From Cladochytrium replicatum (taxonomy: Eukaryota; Chytridiomycota; Chytridiomycetes; Cladochytriales; Cladochytriaceae): 64,000 nucleotides of DNA. The notes under the pieces were generated by a model. The model worked only from the letters and a program-made list of their open reading frames with translations, was not told where the DNA came from and ran no database searches. The translations under genes were made by a program, and so were the position numbers. Below are positions 32,729-46,813 of the stretch, in pieces (within the stretch, counting starts at the first letter, position 1; each line of letters starts with the position of its first letter). The stretch is taken from assembly GCA_025526935.1 (NCBI GenBank), contig JAHLKD010000051.1, positions 186,001 through 250,000 of the forward strand. The letters are read 5' to 3'.

Positions 32729-35700
32729 TCAAAGGCTTGTTAAACCATGTGTAAGAAGCCAAAAGGATATTGCTTGAACAACATTCTCAATATGATCTTT
32801 CTGGAGCTTGTTCTCTTGTGTATCTCTTGAGACTGCATAAAGATTGAGTGTTTGACTATTTAAAAGTTCACTGTAGAATTGTTTGTCAACCTGAAGCGCA
32901 TTGTTTGACTTTTGCAAGCCTAATTGCTCCCTGTTATTTTGTGGGTCAAACAAGCTTATCCTAGGTGACTGATCTGAGAGCCAGTCTCCTACAGAATGCT
33001 TTGCAATTAATGATAACAAGCCAAAACCTGCAAGTGATTGCTCATTTTCTATTGCCAAAATGGTGTCATTTTCATGAGGGATCTTGCTGCTGGCAGTTAC
33101 ATGAACCATGAAATTGGTATCTTGTGGAGAAAATATGAATAAGTGCCTTCTATGTTTGCTCTTGGCAGAGATACTCTCCAAAGTTGATTTGTGTTCTTCG
33201 TTAACTTCTCTCGCAAGAGTACCAAAGTATGATCTCAGAAAATCAAATATCTTGATTGCAGGTAAGCGAGGATGTTTGAGAATAGTCCTAATTTTGGTGT
33301 CCATTATTGTTATCTGCTGAGATATTGGCTCAATTTTCTCAAGAAACAATTCAACCCAATCCGCTGATCCTGTCTCTGCACCATAGATACGGCTTGCTGC
33401 TAGAAAGTCAGGGTCACTATAGTTTCCACTTAATAAGACTCCAGCTGCAGGCTCTTGGGTTTTGTTATTGTGTCCATCCCACAGAAATAATTGATTCCAC
33501 ATACTGTCTCGACTATAGTAACCAACAGCCTGAAAGGAATCAATACAATATACTATACTATTTAGATTCCTCTCACCTTGTTAATGAGAAGTTGAATCAT
33601 CTTCTCAGCATATGGCACAAGGAGGTCTTTCTCTGATTCTATTCTGAAGCTCTTTGGCTGACTATGGATAGGAGAGACAAGAACAGTGTAGCAGATAGTC
33701 ATGTCTTTGTTAGCATAACTAACATCTGCTGGGCTGGAAGAAGATAAACCTGAAGCGAATACTTTCTGATAATTACTTCTTGAAATATGATCAGAGTAAA
33801 CAACAAGTGTTCTCCTTAATTCGATATACTCATTTGCATCTGAAGAGAAGATAGGATATGTTGAGTTTAAGTAACAGCCAATAGTGTCTTCCCCTAAAGG
33901 CAGTGGCTCAAATCCATATAATCGGGGATTTTTGATAATGTATTGAAATACTGGTTGAGAAATGCTCTGTGAAAGTGAGCCACATTGACCAGACTGTGCT
34001 GCTGATTTTGTTTTGAAGGGTTGATGATGTTGAGGACAAAGACTGGTGAAAGCCTTTATACAATTTAAAACGCTGAATCCATTCATTGGTGTCACTGAAT
34101 TATTCAAAATAGATTGATACTGGCGGACATGAAAGTCATATACAACTAATTAACTTCAGTATTGTATCGTACATAAATCAAAACTACTTACAAGTATCAA
34201 GATCCACCAAGTCAACGAAAACATCAATTTCTGCCCGAGTTGGTTCACTCCTGTGTTTGATACTCTCACCTGCAATCTGAGATGGAGCTAAAAACAAATT
34301 TGCACTGATACAATTGTGGCTGATTCCTATCTGGAGTACCAGAATATATTTGTCAAGCTGTTTTCTAAAGTACAAGGTTTCTGTTGCAATGTTGAAATTA
34401 CGATTAACAATATATGCTGGCCTGTAATTCTGGTCATTCAATTTGCCTTCAAGTTTGTCTCTTGACAATAATATGAAACCATTTGCTTGTAACTCATGCA
34501 CATATTGGTTATAAAAGATCTGAAATAGCTGCAAATACCATTTCTCACCATGGAGAGAATTAATTAGACCTTTACTCTCCTCAACAACATTTCCTGCTGA
34601 AGATGTGCTATTCTCAATTATTACTTTATCTAATTTTTCAAGTAGTTCAGAACTTTGATATAATTTTTCAAGCAGTTCAGAGCTTTGATCTACTCCATTT
34701 TCAAAATTAAAGACAAACGGATATTGCCTTGACATAATAAGCTGAACTGATGTTAAATACTTTAGAGCTATGTCTCTGGAGTCAAGAGAAGCCTTCAATG
34801 TCAAAGAAAGAAGATCAGCATGTTGCTGTACAGCATTTTGAACGGTCATACCTGAAAAGAAAGTTTACTTCGATATGCATCCACATTCAAAGAAAGATAA
34901 TGGTGAATAAATTCGACAGCACTCACAAACATCTTGTCAAAAGTTGGAGAGTACATTATTTGCCTTGCCCTCTTGCTATTTCTTTCCCCAGTGATAAATT
35001 TATTGAAAAGGTTTTCCCATAGGAGCTCAATAGGATTACTGTTCAATAAGATAGTTCTGCTAGTTCCATATTGCAAGAACTTATGTTCAATGAAATGTTT
35101 TCTGGTGTTATGCCAATTGATAAGATTGATAAACTTCTTGGCTAACACATTCTTTAATGTAGATTCAACATTATACACCATCAAGCAGACATTTGAATTT
35201 ACAATTGAGAAAGATACAAAACAGTTTTTCTGATGGTCTTTTAATTCTGTATCTGGTTGGCGAGTCTGTGCTTGACTAAGTGCATGGGGTTGACTGCTTT
35301 CTTTCATTGAATCAGAACTAACATACTTCTCTAAGTTTTGAAAACCAATCCACATTACATAGCTTTCTTGTGAAGAATTTTCAACATGAAAATTATATGC
35401 TGGTGATTGGGTATTTGACATATTTAGACTAGTTCTTTCACCAATATTATTTTGCATTATCTGGATGATTATTGGGGAGTTTGGAGACAAAATGTGGGTT
35501 GTGAAAAGCTCAGATATGCACAGTAGCATGAAATCCCTTGATATCCATTCAGGAATAGAAATTGGTATTAATGCAGAATATGTAGAAGAATTATTAGTGT
35601 TCACTTTGTGAGCAAGAATTTCAGAGCATTCATGGTGGAAATTGGTCAACGCATTGTTGATTTTATCATTTTTGAAGGAATAGAATGGAACTCTATTCTG

Positions 35701-38700
35701 TATATAATCTGATGAATCTGCCCTATGTATATCAATTTCTTTATCTATGTGGACTTGATTGCTAAAGAATTTGTCCAAGTTTTGCATAGCAGCCTCGAGA
35801 AAGTAATTTGAAATACTTTGACAAAAATTTCTGTTAAATTGCTGAATCAAATTGTCAACAACTATATTTCCATGAATCCAGACCTAAATTTTAATTTTAT
35901 ATCTGACGAACATGTTATCATTTGAATATTCAGATACCTGGAGAATAATAAAGCATTTTGAGTGTAATTGATTCTCTTTGTCCTGGAAGATGTTGTAACT
36001 TTCATTCTCCATACATTTAAAAGCTGAAATTGACAGACATTCCTCCAGATGTTGTCCTGATGGGATCTCAGGGCACAATTGATTATCTTCTGATTCAGAT
36101 TCAATAACATTGCCATGAATATCATGAGCTGAAAGAGTTACAACACACATTCCACTGCCAAGAAATGCTTCCAAAGGGCTTGGTGTTGTTGTTGTATTGC
36201 AGCAGTAAAAGAAGCAATATTCACTATGATTTAATCTATTCTCATTATTTCTATATCAGTTTACAAAATAAGCATTGTACAAATGTTTTTTTCAACTGAG
36301 TACCTTATGTTGGAGAAATTTACACTCTCAACTCCAATAGATTTAAAATTTTCCTGCAGATTGTCATTGATGTCACCACATGGTAATGGCTGAACAAACC
36401 CAGAACTTTCTGCTAAGAAAGTACACTTACATCGGCAATCAAATAATCATCATAGCTACATACCTGACATGTTTGAAGAAAATTTGGTGATTTGTTGCAT
36501 CATATTTTGACGCAAAAGTGACAAAAAGCAGATTGGTGACTTGATAGATATAGGCAGAGCAAACTTGATTGTAACTTTTGAGCTTTTCCTGGGCCTCCAA
36601 AATGAGAATGCAGCTTGATCAAATTGTGGGGGGATCTTTGAAATTGGTAGCACAAAATCAATGTCCTGACTCAAAAGTCGGCCTGAGGCATTCCTGATCA
36701 AAATTGTACTGACTATGTGAAGAGTTAACTCAAAAAGGGTGCTCTCAATAAGCTCAACTAGGCTTTTAGTTGATTGTAAATCTGGTTTATCTACACCATA
36801 AACCTTTAACATTAACACGTTATCTATACTGTTAGTATTCTTAAAAGTTAATTGTGGAGCTGCCTGAGTAGACTGATTCCGAGGCGTTAAACTATTTAAT
36901 ACAGCACTTGGCCTGAGATTTGGCGTTTCAAAAGGTTTCTTGTAGTTTGAAGCATTCTCAACTGAAGGAGAGTTTAAGGGAGACATTGCTGATACTGAGA
37001 AATCAGGAGTATAGCCACCACTATTGAAAGGTTGTGGTTCATTGGTTCCAATACCACCAGTCATGTTATTTACAGAATCTATAGTATTGGATGGGAAGAG
37101 ACCAAAGTAATATATAGATGATTGAGTTGCTGTAACAAACATGTTCTCCCTATTGATAATTGATAAAGACTGAAGTTCTCTAGAAATTGAAATCAGAGCT
37201 TGTGAATAGTTTATTCTTGGATGGAGAAGAAATTGATGATGGTAAACAGCAGGACAAGAAAACTCGCCACTTCCAAAAGGGATTCCTGATATGTCTTCTG
37301 TTTGGGTTTCCAGACTATCTTTATGTGATGGAATCAAATATATACTAGCCACAATCAGAAAAGAGGTAGGAAAAAGCAACTTCATATTTACCTTGCTTCG
37401 CGAGACTCACATAAGTCTTTGAGTAGAATCACTTGATTGACACGCTCCAAACAAAGAACAATAGATTTGACAACTTCTGATATCAGCGAAGATCTTCTTG
37501 ACTTGTCAAAATACTGAGAAAATAACGAAATACTGGCACAACCCTCATTTATTCGGATCACTAACCAAAATTCCTGAACATCTTCACTGAGAAAATAGTT
37601 ACTGGTATGAAGTTCACTTTGGCGAACAGTATTTTGATCAACTATTAAACCAAGTCCAATATCAGGTATCAGACTGCTGCTACTAGTTTGACCAACCGAT
37701 TTCAGGCTAAAATCTATCCCAAGACCCTCGAAATTCTCATTCGGGGTAAGATTTTGAGCATGTTCAATTTGCTGTCTCTCAGAAGAGTCAAATAAAAGTG
37801 GAGGGTGTGTCACACAATAATATGAATTATTTATCTCCTTAAAATTCAGCAGAGGCAAAACTGCATTGTTGGTTGAATAAGTAGGTTGCAAATCCGACTT
37901 CACACCATCTACATTTATAAATTTCTTAAATTCACACAAAAATATATTTGGTCCTTCTTCATTGTCTTCCACAAATTTCAATTCAACTTTTTGATACTCA
38001 CTATATTTCTCAGTTTCTTCCACTCTATTTACAATGTCAACACCATGTCTGTTCGAAAGAGTACTGTCAACAAAATCTAATATTCCACCTGCATTCTCAT
38101 ACGGAGCAAGTAGTGACAGACCCTTCAAAATGGCATTCTCCAATCTAAGTTGAAGAGACTTTTTCAGAGACTTGATATTTGGATTTCCCATTGTTACTGC
38201 CTCAGGAGCTAAATCTTCTGAATTTGGTCCATTGCTCAAATATAAATATTGCACATTCAATTTTGTTTGGATCCCAAAAGTATTCCCAATTGGGTTGAAT
38301 TGTTTCAATCTATCATCATTTTCATTCAACGAATCTAAAATATCTTCACTGATAACTTCAAATGTATTCAGAATTCCTGAACCACCAGCCATTTTCTGTT
38401 CCTTTTTGCTCTCAGACCTGAAAAAACAATCAGTCTGTATGAAACATGGAGTATCTGCAAAATCAAAAATAGCAGCTATTTTGTCTGATTCTACACCATT
38501 CACAATAGATTTATTCATATCAGACTGATATGACGGCAAAGTTGGGAAGTAGATATTATCAATATCATTGGAATGATCAAATTTTCCGACTAAATAAGGT
38601 GAAACTGAAGTAAATGCAACTGCTAAGACATCATTAAGAATATTTTCTGCAATGAAATCCTCCAATACTGAATTTTTGCTTGTCCGAAGCTTCAAAGTTA

Positions 38701-41700
38701 GCAGTGTTCTCACACTGATATATGTAGTGATGTCTATATCAAACAAATGTTTGCTTTTCAAAAAGGACATGGTCTGCTTAAATTCAGTGACATCAACTGC
38801 ATTTTGACTAAGTAAAGCTGCATAAATTGTTTTGCTAAATACCACATTAAAAAGGTTGCTGATTTCTGACAAAATCTGCTTAGAAAACTTTGAAACATGA
38901 AGCAGACTCTCAACATCAGTCGTGCTCTCATGAAGCTTGATCTTAATAGACAACCTCTGGTTATTGGCATGTCCACTACTTGTGTGAAATGTAGAATATG
39001 ATACATCTACTTCTGCTGCACTTAAAGTTTCTAAACCAGGGCCCTCAGCCAAAACAAATTCTGTGTTTTGAATTTTGTAATTTTGATACATATCAATTAA
39101 TAGTGGACAGAATAGCATATTCTCTCTTCTATTATTCTGATTGTCATTTCTCTCATGATATATATGAATCTGGTCAAGTAACTTATAATTTACTCTGGAG
39201 CATTCAAACAGAGTCAATGTGACATAATTGCGCTTTTCTTGAAGTGTAGATGGATTCTCCTTTTGTACTCCCAGGCCAGCAATTTGGCTGAGGTTATAAT
39301 TTGAGAGAATTATAAGAATAAAATTTTCAGCATTGATGTGTTTAATATAGCAATGAGGATGATTGATTAAGTCCAGCTCATTGATTTCACCATAAAACTT
39401 GGAATTGTGGAATCCTGCAGCCAAAATTTCACTAATTGCTAGCATTAAATCTGTTTGTTCAGCTTCACCATCTGTCACAATACAATTATCTGAAAACTTT
39501 TGCAATTCTTGTCGGAAAAACTTGTGTGCAACTATAGAACAAAGCACATCAGATTCCATTAAATTCTGATTAGCAAGATTCTCTTTAGATACATCTGGAA
39601 GTGCATTTAGCGAGTCTGCAGATTCCAAGTGAGTTTCCAGAGCTATCTCATCTGACATCACTATATTCAAAACTGATTTCACTTTATCCTGCTGAGAATC
39701 ATTAGCTCTCGCGTCATCTTTAGTTATTGACATTTTTTTAAGCTGAATTTGTTCAGATGCGTCTGAAATAAATTTTATCAGAAAAAGTGAATTTTCTCAG
39801 AATTCTAACTGTACCTCTGCCACCTCCTCTCTCTACAAAAGAGACTGTGTTAAATGATGATGGCAACCTGTAAGCTGTTACAGCAAATGGAGAAGTGAAC
39901 AAAACTGCCTGGAGGTCAAATTGTGGATTTACTAGTGCACAGTTAATCTTCAGATGTGCATTGGCAGGCAATTCAACTTTATCATGACAAGGATTTGTTA
40001 TGTTTGACACCAAATAATCAAAAGTTTGCAGCATTTTGGAAATATGAATATCTTTTGAAAATATCGATTTAACTAATTGATTTTCTCCTTGCAAAGCATG
40101 CATTTGCTCCTCAAAACTGTCTCCAGTAATATCGTTGTTGTTGGCTTGTCTTTTGAGCTCAATATTAGTGCTACTCTCATCTGCAAGATCTATTCCCAAG
40201 AAAGGTTCTGTCCACAGCTCTGTCACTAGACTTTTCGTCAAATTGTGTTTGTACAAAACATATTGAACAATGGATGATTTCCTATGTTTAAGCTCCTGCC
40301 CTTTGATAGTCATATCTGAATTGAACTGAAAATCCTTAGCCATGGTGACACAATGGTCATCTTCAGAAATAGGATAATATCCTTCAAGTATTCGTTGGTA
40401 ATAGATCAGGTCATACATTGTATGATAAGTATCAATTGAATTTTTAGTTATGACTAATATGGAACAATTAGAAATGTGACTGAATCAAAACATAGCATGT
40501 ACCTTTAGTGACATTCTCCTCTTGCCCAAAATGAAAAAGACTGGCAGTATCAGTCAACCAAACCCATCTGAAATTTTTCATATATGATCTTAACACAGCA
40601 CTTGAAACATAATGCTGATCTATATCTCGTAATAGCTTTGCAATCGTCCTTTGGGTTTCTGGCAATCTATCAGAATTATCTTTCTTTATTTCTGGAGTGA
40701 ATGGAATATTGGGGAAAGGAAGTATATCAGCTGTTGTAAGTCCAATTTTAGGTACTGGCAGTAATAAACGGCGCAGATTCATTTGATTCCTCAAATTCTC
40801 TGTTCTGTACTTAACAACAAATCTACGAAGAGCTTTAATGTACACACCAACAGTCGATTGACTTTGACCTATTCTTTCTTTAATCATTATTCTTCACCTA
40901 CATATATATGTACTTACTTGGAGATTTGTTATTGGCTGCACCAGTCAATAATGCCAAATCCTTTCTCAAATTGTTCACAGTAACTCTTCTTGCATCCAGT
41001 GACACATTGTAGAAAGCTAACTGCAGTGTATATAAAAAGTCTGTTTCAGGAATTACACTGAGGATACAAAATCCATTATATACAGCAAATTCAGGCAGCT
41101 CTGTCCCTCTTTTTAAATCTGTCTTATTTTCAGAAGAGCTCGCATTTTGTATTGGCTGAGTTGAAAAGAAGCGTTGAAGCAGCAGTGGGTTCTGGTCTGA
41201 AATAAAGCGGATATAAATGAACTCATCAAGTGCAAAGCTACACCATGAATCCCAAATGAACAGTTGAACCTGAGTTAATGCAGAGTGTGGTAATTTGAGT
41301 TTGATGGAATAATTCAGATTGTAGATCTGAGCATTTTCTTGACCATTGTTTCGCTGATTTGCATTATAACATCTGAGTACTATATCAGTATTTGATGTGA
41401 AAACTTTGGTGATAGGGGAGTAGAGCATGTTGTGAAGCAAGAAATGCCAGTAATTGTTCTCTGACACACGTGTCAGTTCTGCATGAAGTTTCTCCCAGAC
41501 AGACATTGAAGGATTTTCTCCTTTTGCTCGAAGTCTGAACAATGCTGAAACCATCTTCTGTGTGCTTCTGGGAATGTCATTTACTGCATCTTTGGAATTA
41601 AACAAAGAAAAGTCACGAAGTTGCTTTTCAACAAGTGCTATGCTTTTCAAGTATTGATGAAGCTTCTTGAGTTTATTGTCCATCATTTGTACTGTGATGC

Positions 41701-43762
41701 CTTTCATGTCAACATTTTGTGCATCTGTGAACTTCATTGCAAAATTCAAGTGGGCCAGAACATTAATTTCTATTAACGCTGGTTTCAGAATAACTTGTGA
41801 TATTGGTGTCCCTGAATAGAGTTTGATAGCAGACTGTGTTGACAACAGAGGTCGAGTAGATTCAATTGGCCTTTCAATGTGGAATGTGTACTCAATCGTG
41901 ACATTGTGAAGCCATTCTAGGGAGAAGACAATCTCAATTCTATCAGGTGCTCCTGGAATTCGATCAACAAATATGCTGCTTAATGTAAATCCATCTAAAA
42001 GCCTTGCAGTGGCTAAAGAGTTCAGACTGGTAACAGGCAGATTGGGTTCACGTGCTTGACATAATACTTTATCTAGAATTGGTGGTTTGCTGGTTGGTAG
42101 CCATGGAAAGTTGTCTTCTTCAATACAACCAAAGACATTAGCAGGGTTTGCTACAACCAGCCTTGCGCGAGGCAGGTCCACATGCCGCTCATGTGAACCA
42201 GAATGAACCAACTGCATTTGCTGAATTAAATTCTTGGATATCAATTTTTCTCGAAAGAGAAAATGAATATGGTAGAAGTTTGGTGGATTGTTTGCTTTTA
42301 AATTTGATTCCTCAGATTCATCTTCAAGATACTTGCAGTCATCTGCATACAAAAATGTCCCAAATGTTGCAACTGCAATAAAACGAAGAAACTCATTGTC
42401 AGGGACATGTCCGTAGTTGGCATAAGGCACAAATCCATCACTTGATCCAATCTGAACAACTGTGAGTGTCACATTCATGGTGGCAATTTTCATACAGAGA
42501 CCACGATACTTTGTTTCACCAGACCCAGTTCCAGCTGATACTCCATCTGTTACTAACACCAACGCAGGCATTGTATCCTTTGGTAGCAGATCTAATGCGA
42601 GCAACGCGTATTCAAGCGAATCATACGTGCTCCCTGCACTGTTATGAGATTTAATCAATTGCACTGGTTCATCAGTCAATAAATCAGAAGGATTTCCAAT
42701 AGATGAATGGATAATTGGTTCAGATTGTGATGGGGAGATTGAGACTGATTTGTCATGCCTTCGAGTTGCAACAAGCTCATTCTCATACTTTGTCAAACCA
42801 TCATATAGCTTCTCAATAACAAAGGCAAAGTTATCCTGATTCACTACCACATCTTGGAAAATGACACGCATTGGAAACTTCTGAGTGAATTTGGATGCCT
42901 CAATGTTTGATCCTCTGAAAAATGATGTGCTTCCGCACTCAGCAATGACGGTTACATGGAGTTCTGGGTCAACCTATACACAAGTCGTGAGGTTCTCAAT
43001 AACATATGGCGTGATCTCCTTACTGTAGTTGGTTTTGATGAATTTGGAAGGGTAAACTTGCGAGAAATGCCGTCCAATATTTTACAAACGCTGCGTGTCA
43101 AATATTCAGTGAAATAAGTAAAAGATTGGAGGTTCGGAAGTCTCACGTTTCAAAAGCGGCCGAAAACAATACTTTAGCCCTCCCAGTACTGTCGACAGTT
43201 GACATGGACGTGCTAAGATCGATAATAAAAACCATGCGATACTTCTCGGCGACGGAGAGAATTCTAGTTTGCGGGGATATGACCACGTTGTTCACCTCTC
43301 CGATAGGGGGATGATCTGCCATGATGTTAAAACATTGACGACAGAAGCTTGGGAGATAAGCTCCACCTTTGATGAATTCGCTTTCGGAAACCCTCCAGTG
43401 CGGGCGATCCAGCTCCCACGGGAGGAACTCGTGAATAGGTGATGCATCCGCAATGTACACGTCGGGATCCTGCACGCATGTGATATTGGTGACAACCGAG
43501 TGGGTCAAAGAGACTTTCCACGTACGTTATGATTCTTCAAAGAAAGAGGACACATGATGTGTTTCAACAACCACTTGTCGTATTCGCACCGGTTGAACCA
43601 GAATGCATTCTTGATTATCAAGACAAGCGACCGCAACTCCTGCACATCCATTCAGCACTCGTTTTCCCGATACTCTCCAAAATTATGAACCTGTGCTGGC
43701 TCAGACATCGACGCGCGGCTTCGTCGCTTCACTTTGACTGGCGGCTGAGGACGGTCGGACAT
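32729..43762 (-). CDS. SZT2: SZT2 homologue, KICSTOR complex scaffold
   Basis: Fifteen exons on the minus strand, joined in phase, give about 3426 residues (human SZT2 is 3433). Exons: 43691-43762, 43526-43639, 43147-43469, 43024-43090, 40918-42973, 40503-40877, 39815-40453, 37392-39762, 36464-37344, 36304-36412, 35938-36250, 34927-35883 (donor uncertain), 34192-34825 (acceptor uncertain), 33577-34145, 32729-33529. The N-terminal vWA-like region matches SZT2: YRMVFIIDLSTSMSTVD, ALLALDLLPKDTMPALVLVT, GHVPDNEFLRFIAVATFG. The C-terminal half contains VYDFHVRQY. SZT2 scaffolds KICSTOR, which tethers GATOR1 to lysosomes and restrains TORC1 when amino acids are scarce. The gene is AT-rich from exon 5 onward and exons are unusually long for this window. 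No frame damage was seen. Confidence 0.9.
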
Positions 43763-43938
43763 ATTGGCCTTAGTGGCTAACAGTGTGGCTTGCAGAAGAA
43801 TTAGGGACAATGTATCCACTTCATGATTTGAAAAAAAGCAATATTCTCGTGATTGTGACGTTGAAATCAAATAAGACTATGGGAAGAGTCCAAAATACAT
43901 CTCTCCAGCTGCAGCATATCGGAAATGATTGATCATTC
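43763..43938. other. Short intergenic gap between SZT2 and SRP14
   Basis: The SZT2 start and SRP14 stop lie on the same strand about 176 bp apart. An in-frame upstream ATG at 43870 could extend SZT2 by 36 residues but lacks conservation I can recognise. Confidence 0.4.
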
Positions 43939-44567
43939 CTAGTTTGCGGTCAGTATAGCAGTGCTCGGTGCGGCAGTGCTCGATGCAGCAGCATCGAGTT
44001 TTGCCTTCTTTGCTTTCTTCGTTTTCTCCTTCTTCTTCAGCGAATCCATGTGCACTCTGGTGATAATCGCATACTTTTCCAAAAACTTATCGGTGTTTTC
44101 TGGACGAACCTTGAATAATTGCATGCATTACAGTGAGTCGCTGGATCAATGATAGTGTTTGCATCTCACCTTTGTGCTCAGTTTCTCGTTCCCGCACACG
44201 GCACGGATTAGACATGGGTAGTCGAAATCGGGATTGCTCAATTCATCTTCCGTAGGTTGGTTCCCAAGCTCTTTCTTGAGCTGCTGCTTCTTTTCGAATG
44301 CAACTGTTGTCCCACAATGTAATTCAGTTAAGATTAAGGGTGGAAGGAGAGAATAAAAATATCATCATTGAAGTGCTTTTAAGTGCGCCTCACATCGCTT
44401 CATCGTGAGATAAACGGTCCCTTTCGACTTGGTCTTCTCAAATTGTTTGCCCAGAGCCACGAGAAACTGTACAGTCGATTGGAGAGAAGCAATAAAATAT
44501 CAGTAGCTGCCCAACGCCAACATTGATCGTGCCTCCTCCCCACCGCATCGTTGTCCAGCTCCTTCAT
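43939..44567 (-). CDS. SRP14: Signal recognition particle 14 kDa protein
   Basis: Four exons (44544-44567, 44394-44466, 44170-44303, 43939-44109) give 133 residues. The Alu-binding fold is complete: FLVALGKQFEKTKSKGTVYL, a long charged insertion (KKQQLKKELGNQPTEDEL), CLIRAVCGNEKLSTKV, the FLEKYAIITRVHMDSLKKK helix and a Lys/Ala-rich tail typical of SRP14. With SRP9 (or Srp21) it forms the elongation-arrest domain of SRP in the cytosol. The first exon codes for only eight residues. It shares a 52-bp divergent promoter with PRPF4. Confidence 0.93.
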
Positions 44568-44619
44568 CGTGTTCAAGAAAACCGGCGGGGGCTTGGGCGA
44601 GCAGAGCTCACAAACAAGA
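44568..44619. promoter_or_regulatory. Divergent promoter, SRP14 / PRPF4
   Basis: 52 bp between the two start codons, GC-rich (contains CCGGCGGGGGC), with no TATA box. Both genes must be driven from here or from start sites reaching into each other's first exons. Confidence 0.65.
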
Positions 44620-46691
44620 ATGTCCGGAAAAGAGGTTTGAGCACAATGATTTGCTGGGAATTCGTGCCAATAATTATATTATATCGTTTAGAAAGGCATC
44701 GCGCTGGAAGATCTCGACGAAATCGATGACAACTTTGACATTGGGGAAGGGGGTCGCCATGCGCGAGCGGAGCAACAGGCCATCCTCGCAGAACTCGAGC
44801 GCAAGAAACTCGCCCGATCGATCGCGGTTCCTACCGATGACAAACGCGTTCGTGAAAGGCTGCGAGAACTTGGGGAGCCGCAGACGTGTTTTGGCGAAGG
44901 GGTAACTGTCGCACTGGCAAGCGAACTGTTGCCAACAGTACTCAAAATTACGTCTCTTTTTAGCCTGCAGAGAGACGTGATCGATTGAGATTTATTTTGT
45001 CGCTGAAAGCGCGAGAGGCTGGAGAGGATGTTAGTGATTCCGATTCAGAAGACGAGTCTTCTTCAGATGAGGAGGAAGATGAGGAGTTCTACACTGTTGG
45101 AGAGGAAGATCTGAAAGATGCGAGAAGAACTATCGCAGTTGATTCTCTGAAAAGGTATCCAACGTTCAAACATTACAAAAATGGCTCACTAAACCTCGTC
45201 ATAACCAGAGCAAAACAGAGGACAGCACTACATATGTCCGAACAGTCGATACCACTTCCAAAGAGAAAGAAGGCGATTCACGAATGGTACTCTCATTTGA
45301 AGGTAAGCCGATGATTCTGTGCCGTGGTAAGGTTGACTCAATTTGCGATACGTATTAGACGTACAACATGTTTAGCTCTCAATTTGGAGATGAGCGGCCA
45401 CTAACATACTGTGCCTTCGCTCCAAACTCTCAACTTCTAGTCACCGGCAGTTTTGGTGGACAGCTCAAGTTGTGGAGTGTGCCAAAGTGCGACCCAGTAG
45501 CATCCAGGACAGGTTTGTGGATAATTCATTACCTGATTTTAGTTCTCACGTCTTTAATGTCAGGTCATCGTGATCGAGTAAGCGGTATCGCTTTCCATCC
45601 AAAAGCAACTCTCAGCCAGACCAAATCGGAACTGAACTTGGTATCGGGTGCATCTGATGGATCTGTCAACCTTTGGTCGCTTTCAAGGTTTGAACTTTAC
45701 GTTCGCTTTTCCGACATGTTCACTGATTTTCTCGTATTAGCAATACTCCAATTGGAAAACTAGAAGGGCACGAACAGCGCGTTGCGCGAGTTGATTTCCA
45801 TCCCTCTGGAAAATATGTTGCAACAGCGAGGTAAATTTTACAAAAGTTCTATATCGTGAAATTGCTAACTTGCAATTCAGTTTTGATCAAACATGGAGAC
45901 TGTGGGACGCAGAGCGGCAGACTGAACTTCTCACACAAGAGGGGCATTCGCGCGAAGTATTTGCAATTGGTTTCCAGCGTGACGGTGCACTTGTAGCATC
46001 TGGGTATTACTTCTTACCGACTTTGTTAGATCTAAACCTCACCCAAAATCTTTCTTTCCTGTTCCTTTAAGAGGTAAAGATGCCATCGGTAGAGTGTGGG
46101 ACATTAGATCTGGACGAAGCATCATGTTGCTTCAAGGACACATCAAACCAGTCATCACGCTCGACTGGTCTCCGAACGGATACCAACTGACGACGGGCGG
46201 AGAGGACAACACGATGAGGGTTTGGGATCTTCGGCAGGTGAAGTGCACGAATGTCGTTCCTGCGCACAAGAGCGTGGTGTCGCAGTTGCGGTACTGGGAC
46301 GCTTCGCAAGCGTTCTTGGGATGGTGGGGCAAGGGAGGATCGTCAGCGAATGGTGGGGCGATAGAAGACGCGATGGAAGTAGATGCCGAGGAAGACATTT
46401 CGCAGGTTAGGCTGTCGTTTATGTCGGGGACGGTTGTGGTGTCGAGCAGTTTCGATGGGACGACGAAACTGTGGAGTGTGGGCGATTGGAAGCAGTTGAA
46501 GGTTATGGGAACCACCGAGTCGAGAATAAGCTGTTGTGATATATCCGCAGGTATTTTGATCGTCCCCTTACACTAGACAATCTTTCCAACTCACCAAAAT
46601 GTTTTTCCCAGACGGCAAATGGGTTGCCAATACGGATATGGATCGAACATTCAAGCTTTTCACGACTGAAAATATGAAGATTGAAGTGTGA
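44620..46691 (+). CDS. PRPF4: U4/U6 small nuclear ribonucleoprotein Prp4
   Basis: Nine exons (44620-44634, 44692-44901, 44964-45302, 45359-45512, 45564-45687, 45741-45830, 45881-46003, 46072-46550, 46612-46691) give 537 residues. The N-terminal Prp4-like SFM domain is at about residues 48-85 ([18 protein letters not shown], then [10 protein letters not shown]). An acidic Ser/Glu-rich stretch follows, then a seven-bladed WD40 propeller from about residue 190 ([71 protein letters not shown]). Prp4 binds Prp3 and the U4/U6 duplex in the tri-snRNP. Blade 5-6 carries an insertion rich in Gly/Ser/Asp (about residues 400-440). All intron phases agree. Confidence 0.95.
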
Positions 46692-46813
46692 GTTTTTCAA
46701 AATGTATCCCTGTTTGCACCGAAGAAGTTTGTGCGGTATCTGCATATTTATTGGCTCTATGCAATAGCATCTGAAAAATGTATTTCATTCGACTTTGAGC
46801 TCGCAGCTCAAAA

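Noticed and set aside
34825-34927. A 27-nt intron (GTATGA...TACAG) in SZT2 suggested by the simplest join of two open frames
   Set aside because: Too short for splicing; a 102-nt GT-AG intron with donor GTGAGT keeps the frame equally well and gives a total length like human SZT2.
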